In this document: positions 59,886-64,000 of the stretch, piece after piece
Position numbering within the stretch: position 1 is the stretch's first letter
Layout of the letters: every line of letters begins with the position of its first letter
DNA from: Candidatus Cloacimonadota bacterium
Lineage (GTDB): Bacteria > Cloacimonadota > Cloacimonadia > Cloacimonadales > Cloacimonadaceae
Assembly: GCA_029781115.1 (NCBI GenBank)
Contig: JAKOXG010000014.1
Span: 1-64,000, forward strand
Reading direction: 5' to 3'
Length of the DNA: 64,000 nt
Made by a program: the position numbers and the translations under genes
The notes under the pieces: model-generated
Told to the model about the DNA's origin: nothing
The model's input: the letters and a program-made list of their open reading frames with translations, nothing else
Database searches by the model: none

Positions 59886-61193
59886 CTAATGCTTTCTCAC
59901 CACACGGAATCCTACGTGGAAATTGGCATAGTATCCATAGTTATTCAAGCGGAAAGCCACATTACAGAAGTCTAAGGGGTCTGTCCAGCTTCCGCCTCTG
60001 AGCACGACATAAGACCGGGAATTGGGGCCATGGGGATCAGTTTGATCAGTGGTGGGATAGACGGCAAAGCCATCCCAAATCCATTCCCACACGTTTCCGC
60101 TCAGGTCATAAAGGCCAAGCTCGTTGGGAGCTTTGCTGCCAACCCGATGAGTGCGGCCATCGGAATTGCCGTTATACCAGGCCACTTCACTCAAGACCTC
60201 ACCGCCGCTATAGGGATAATTGTGGCTTTGGTTGCCACCCCGGGCGGCAAACATCCATTCCATCTCCGTGGGCAAACGGTAGCCATCTGCTTCCCAATCA
60301 CAGATAACAGTATAGCTACTACTATATTCCCACCTGTTGGGCCACTCATCTACATTGGTTCCGATGTCCGGCCAACTGTAGCACGGAGTCAGCCCTTCTT
60401 GCTCGCTCCTGAGATTGCAATAGCGGATCGCCTCCGACCACGAGACGGTTTCCACGGGATGATCAGGATTATCGGCAAAGTGAGATGGATTTTCACCCAC
60501 CACGGCTTGATACTGAGCTTGTGTGATCTCATAATTGGAGATGTAAAAGCTACTAAGTGTCACGTTGGATGAACCGTTGTGGAAAGTGCCGCCAGCGACC
60601 GGTATCATCTGACAAATGGAGTAGATACCGCTGGTGATGGGGCTAGGGATAGTCTCTTCCTTGAAGGCTTTGGCCTTGAGCGTGACGCTGCTGTTGACGA
60701 AGATGGGGCTCACATACAGCGGTGAGCTCTCGTCCGGCTCCTCGCCATCGGTGGTGTATCTGATGACAGCATCGGGATCTGAGCAACTGATGGAGACGTT
60801 TTGAGCGGCTTCATAGACACCCGCCACAGGGCTGAAGACAGGCGCAGCCAAAGTGTCTGCCGAAACGAAGGTGTAGGTGGCAACGGCTACCGGACTGGAC
60901 GTCCATCCCTCTTTAAAGGCTTTGGCTTTGATGCTTAAACTCGTGCTCACCGGAATGGGCTCAGTGTAAATGGTGGAGCTGCCATTGGGCTCGCTCTCAT
61001 CAAGAGTATACCTGATGGTCGCACCTTCTGTGGCGCAACTGATCACCACTTGCTTTTCCAGGCTATAGGTGCCACCTGCGGGATTGAAACTCGGAGCGGC
61101 GACCTGCTTGTCGGGCTCGGTACTCTTGCTGCAACCAAATGCAACCAGCACTACCAACAGGGCTAAGGCTATCACGGATAATGTCTTTCTCAT
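59886..61193 (-). CDS. Lipoprotein with two CHB_HEX-like repeats and a SUMF1/FGE-like domain
   Basis: A 435-residue lipoprotein (signal with lipobox VAFGC near residue 21). Two beta-sandwich repeats follow (about 32-110 and 117-192), each with the pattern IRYTxDxxEP, typical of the chitobiase/beta-hexosaminidase C-terminal fold. Residues 195-435 form a formylglycine-generating-enzyme-like domain: YEITQAQYQAVVG, GYRLPTEMEWMFAARGG, GLYDLSGNVWEW and VLRGGSWTDP. In true aerobic FGE the last region holds two catalytic Cys; here only DFCNVAF remains, so it is probably a ligand-binding or structural version. It separates paralogs 2 and 3 of the secreted family and may share their operon. Confidence 0.88.
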   Translation of the reverse strand: MRKTLSVIALALLVVLVAFGCSKSTEPDKQVAAPSFNPAGGTYSLEKQVVISCATEGATIRYTLDESEPNGSSTIYTEPIPVSTSLSIKAKAFKEGWTSSPVAVATYTFVSADTLAAPVFSPVAGVYEAAQNVSISCSDPDAVIRYTTDGEEPDESSPLYVSPIFVNSSVTLKAKAFKEETIPSPITSGIYSICQMIPVAGGTFHNGSSNVTLSSFYISNYEITQAQYQAVVGENPSHFADNPDHPVETVSWSEAIRYCNLRSEQEGLTPCYSWPDIGTNVDEWPNRWEYSSSYTVICDWEADGYRLPTEMEWMFAARGGNQSHNYPYSGGEVLSEVAWYNGNSDGRTHRVGSKAPNELGLYDLSGNVWEWIWDGFAVYPTTDQTDPHGPNSRSYVVLRGGSWTDPLDFCNVAFRLNNYGYYANFHVGFRVVRKH

Positions 61194-61217
61194 CTTGTTA
61201 GTCTCCTTCTATTATCT

Positions 61218-62591
61218 TCACTTGATCACCGTCACCTTTTTGTTTACCTCACCGCTGTTGGTCTTGATGCGGATGAGATAGACTCCGGCGGGGACAGCAC
61301 GGTTGTTTCTATCTTTGCAATCCCAGTTGTAGAGATACTGGTCGCTGGTCTTTTCGCTAACTTCCAAGCGGCGCACTAATTGTCCCTTGATGTTGTAGAC
61401 TTTGGCTTCTATGGGAGCTGATCCACTGCTTTTGCTCAGGCTGATATTTACCACACCTTTGGCGGGGTTGGGGTAGGCGGCGACCATAGCTTGTGGGACT
61501 GCGGTGGGATCGTCGTTGGGAGTGGAGCCGTAGTATTCCCAAGTGATGGTTCGGATATAAGGTTCACCGCCATAGCTCTGAGTAGAGTTTGTCAGCAACC
61601 AATTGTCATCATAGGTGCATTCTTGGGTATACGTGCTCCCGACTATGGATATGTTTACCGAGTGATAGTCATTGCTGTAATCAAAGTTTGTTACCAATAC
61701 ACGGTGTGGCTCGTAGGGATCATTGGGATCACTGACGTAGCTGTAAGTTCTCTGCTTGGTATTGGGAAATGCCATCCCGTCTACAAGCGTGTAAGTGATT
61801 TGCATATCGTATCTTTCCCACACAATCTCCGCATCGTCACTCGCTGGACGGTATTTGTAAAACACGACAGAATGGTTGCATTCCTCATTTTCATCGAAAT
61901 GGCGTAGAATGATAGTCTCTTGTGTATAGTGGCTGGGATGATAAAGGATATGGGTACTATCCGGCAGGGGATGGTCGCTCCAGGTGTTCCAACTGGTCTG
62001 GAACACGCTTTGATACTGAGTTGTTTGGCTATAGATCTCACGATTTTGCGCATCATACTCGTAGGTGGTCACATCACGGGGATTATCCGCATCTTCATGA
62101 ACATTGTATTCCTTTTTAAGTATCAGGTTGCCCTTTGCATCATACTCGTAAATTGCCTTGTTGACACCACCGTAGTAGCCTTCTGGCAGACAAAACTCGA
62201 GAAGCCTGTCTTGGGAATCATACTTGTAGTAACCGGATACCGTGGGAACCTGATAGTTGACCACAAACCAAGGATAGCCATTGAGTGTCATCTGGTAGTA
62301 ATCATCAAAATCCGTGTATTCGTAAAACATTTTCAGGCCTTGATTACTGGCATTCGGCGCGTGATAGTGGACGGAATCGACACGTGTGGGAACAGACTCG
62401 TTGTAGTAATAGTTGACGAAGGTTTCTCCACCGATGCTGTAGTAATTGTAATCAGTGAAGTCAGAATAGTAGCAGGACAGCTTTCTAAACTGCCCCATCG
62501 GCGTGGGGCCAATATACTCATCGCCGAGATTGACAATCGCTCCAAGGCTTGCAGCCAAGACTAAAAAAAACATCAAAGTTACTCTTCTCAT
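61218..62591 (-). CDS. Secreted Tyr-rich YD-repeat-like protein with sorting domain (paralog 3)
   Basis: 457 residues with signal MRRVTLMFFLVLAASLGA and the paralog motif NLGDEYIGPTPMGQFRK. YD-like segments are YKYDSQDRLLEF, YEYDAKGNLILKKEY and YEYDAQNREIYSQ; WNTWSDHPLPDST and the final sorting domain (VYNIKGQLVRRLEV, AVPAGVYLIRIKT, VNKKVTVIK) are shared. First gene of the cluster in the direction of transcription. A family A repeat lies 161 bases upstream. The variable middle regions differ much more than the ends between the three copies. Confidence 0.82.
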   Translation of the reverse strand: MRRVTLMFFLVLAASLGAIVNLGDEYIGPTPMGQFRKLSCYYSDFTDYNYYSIGGETFVNYYYNESVPTRVDSVHYHAPNASNQGLKMFYEYTDFDDYYQMTLNGYPWFVVNYQVPTVSGYYKYDSQDRLLEFCLPEGYYGGVNKAIYEYDAKGNLILKKEYNVHEDADNPRDVTTYEYDAQNREIYSQTTQYQSVFQTSWNTWSDHPLPDSTHILYHPSHYTQETIILRHFDENEECNHSVVFYKYRPASDDAEIVWERYDMQITYTLVDGMAFPNTKQRTYSYVSDPNDPYEPHRVLVTNFDYSNDYHSVNISIVGSTYTQECTYDDNWLLTNSTQSYGGEPYIRTITWEYYGSTPNDDPTAVPQAMVAAYPNPAKGVVNISLSKSSGSAPIEAKVYNIKGQLVRRLEVSEKTSDQYLYNWDCKDRNNRAVPAGVYLIRIKTNSGEVNKKVTVIK

Positions 62592-62751
62592 TTCTCATCT
62601 CCCATAAGGTAGTTACCACATTTGATGTGCACGATATGTGCCAATTGTCCAATTATTTACTGCGACTTGGAAGAGCCGGGAACAGAAAGCTGCAACATAC
62701 TTACCTCTTGAGCGATTGTTAAGAAATCCGTCTTCTGCCTGGCCCTCCATT

Positions 62752-62840
62752 ATCCGCAGGGAGATGCCGCGGAGATACTCGGGTTTTTCCCGAGAGGCAC
62801 CGGGTAATCACCGGGCGGCTAAGCAAGGAAGAACAGGGGA
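62752..62840. repeat. Interspersed repeat family A, copy 3 (module 1 only)
   Basis: Same orientation as copy 1: GGAGATACTCGGG, CGGGTAATCACCGGG and GGCTAAGCAAGGAAG are all present; module 2 is missing. An internal CTCGGG-TTTTT-CCCGAG hairpin is perfect here. The rest of the gap 62592-62874 shows no gene. Confidence 0.8.
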
Positions 62841-62874
62841 ATGTCTTTGCGGCTCACGTCATTGTAAACAAAGT

Positions 62875-64000
62875 TTACAAATACTGCTGCAGCATATCAA
62901 GTATCTTCTGTTTCTGCTGGTGAAAGTCCTTGAGCTCGATCACGGTCAGTTCGCGGGTGGCCACCATGTTGAGGTTGGTGGGGTTGATCCAGACACCGTT
63001 TTTCATCAGGCCAAAGTGCAGATGCGGGCCGGTGGATTTGCCGGTAGAGCCCACCAGGCCAACCACTTGTCCCTTTCTCACCTTTTGCCCCACTCTCACC
63101 TTGATAGCGCTAAGGTGAGCATGCTGAGTGATGAGCCCGTTGGGGTGCCGGATGCGCACTTGGTTTCCCCAGCCGCCGGAGTATGATGCGGCGATGACGG
63201 TTCCGTCACTCACGGCATAGGTCTTTGTGCCCATGGAGGCTTTATAATCTATCCCCTGATGCATTGCCCAGCCGCCATAAACGGGGTCGATGCGGCGCCC
63301 GAACTTACTGCGCACGTGCATGGAAGCCAGCGGGAATCCCACTCCCGAGCCGGAAGACCTCACGATCTTGCCATCAGGGCCGTAGAGTCCGGTAAGCACG
63401 GATTTGGGGCTGGGATCTTCATATCTAAACAGCTCATGCTTGCCCGCACTCTTGCCTTTGTAGCTCACGTAATACACTTTGCCGCCGGGGATTAGCTTGC
63501 CCTCAAAGTATCTGAGGTCTGTGAGAACCATAAACTCATCCTCGGTCTTGGCATCGCGCCTGAAGTTGATCTTGGTTTCCAAGGCGTTGATGATCTGCTG
63601 GGCGGATTGCAGCGGCAGCCCCACTTCTTGCAGGGAATGACTCAGCGTGCCGGAAAGGTTGCCTTTCAGCAGCTTGGTCACCACCTTGACGGGTAGCTGT
63701 TCCTCTTTGTAGATGAGGCTATCCGGCGTGACGGTAAAGAGATGCCTCAAGGTGGGTTCCTGGACGAAGGTCATCTTCATGATCTTCTGCTTATCGTCCG
63801 TCAGCTTGAGTTTGAGCGTATCTCCGGGTTGGATGGTGGTGACGTCTATGAAGTCTCCAAACTGGAAGGTGACGCGTGCGATTTCCGGCAAGGGGATGCC
63901 GTTCTTTTCCATCAGGCCATAGAGGCTGCCATTGGGCGGCACCACCTCGACGATCCACTCGTCTTTGGGAATGGCCTGAGCTACAAGGAGTGTATCTATC
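62875..64000 (-). CDS. M23-family peptidoglycan endopeptidase (5' end beyond window)
   Basis: The frame stays open to the last base (upstream residues IDTLLVAQAIPKDEWIVE), so the apparent GTG at 63943-63945 is internal and the gene is truncated. The N-terminal portion resembles the LysM/OapA-like regulatory domain of MepM/Csd3-type enzymes. The C-terminal M23 domain has the zinc ligands in HQGIDYKASMG (His, Asp) and TGPHLHFGLMKNG (HxH), with RIRHPNGLITQHAHLS between. It should cleave peptide cross-bridges in periplasmic peptidoglycan, for growth or division. Probably inner-membrane-anchored or exported through the missing N-terminus. Confidence 0.92.
   Translation of the reverse strand, partial: IDTLLVAQAIPKDEWIVEVVPPNGSLYGLMEKNGIPLPEIARVTFQFGDFIDVTTIQPGDTLKLKLTDDKQKIMKMTFVQEPTLRHLFTVTPDSLIYKEEQLPVKVVTKLLKGNLSGTLSHSLQEVGLPLQSAQQIINALETKINFRRDAKTEDEFMVLTDLRYFEGKLIPGGKVYYVSYKGKSAGKHELFRYEDPSPKSVLTGLYGPDGKIVRSSGSGVGFPLASMHVRSKFGRRIDPVYGGWAMHQGIDYKASMGTKTYAVSDGTVIAASYSGGWGNQVRIRHPNGLITQHAHLSAIKVRVGQKVRKGQVVGLVGSTGKSTGPHLHFGLMKNGVWINPTNLNMVATRELTVIELKDFHQQKQKILDMLQQYL

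Overview
The window looks like chromosomal DNA of a Gram-negative (diderm), probably anaerobic bacterium, most likely a member of the candidate phylum Cloacimonadota (Cloacimonas-like). This placement is inference. It rests on Lpt and Kdo lipopolysaccharide genes, several large secreted proteins ending in a FlgD-like/Por-type C-terminal sorting domain, an HprK/HPr/EI set without sugar EII genes, sigma-54, and an M23 peptidase. Nearly all genes lie on the minus strand in long, tightly packed operons with many ATGA or TAATG overlaps. I see no rRNA, CRISPR array, transposase or prophage.

Layout. 1-660 is a truncated FecE/BtuD-type ABC ATPase. 763-8288 is one minus-strand operon read fusA > STAS > response regulator/HATPase > prmC > murA > nucleotide-sugar epimerase > Fe-alcohol dehydrogenase. 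8544-9168 is a MntA/HepT toxin-antitoxin pair. 9577-21152 holds large secreted proteins around dprA and obgE. 21334-22639 is on the plus strand: a small basic protein, a structured intergenic segment and four tRNAs (Ser, Ser, Gln, Gln). 23026-35740 is a long minus-strand array: metK > kdsA > kdsC > lptC > lptA > lptB > rpoN > lpdA > hpf > hprK > ptsH > ptsI > pgi, coupling envelope LPS synthesis and export to PTS-type regulation. A secreted protein at 36242-38443 is boxed in by direct and inverted repeats. Next come a redox-type small protein, a D-hydroxyacid dehydrogenase, an RNB ribonuclease and tRNA-Arg. On the plus strand follow asd and an M20 deacylase. 44966-56346 is a minus-strand translation/cell-division/RNA-turnover run: infC > rpmI > rplT > pheS > pheT > coiled-coil > zapA > (6S-like RNA) > rny > ymdB > folD > lipoprotein. 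57100-62591 has three paralogous tyrosine-rich secreted proteins plus a SUMF1-like lipoprotein. 62875-64000 is a truncated M23 endopeptidase.

The most interesting items are not the proteins. (i) The infC operon leader has a promoter, a strong intrinsic terminator just before the Shine-Dalgarno, a possible antiterminator helix, and apparently a non-AUG (AUC or AUA) start codon. (ii) There are three families of intergenic repeats: A, three copies of about 90-190 bp with imperfect terminal inverted repeats; B, an inverted pair of about 275 bp 17.5 kb apart; C, about 114-bp direct repeats plus 27-bp inverted repeats that bracket one secreted-protein gene and abut its stop codon. (iii) A 6S-like RNA probably lies between zapA and rny, and an unassigned structured segment follows 21810. 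(iv) The three secreted paralogs share a YD-repeat-like body. No completely new enzymatic system can be demonstrated from sequence alone; the repeat families and the paralog cluster are the best candidates for undescribed biology.
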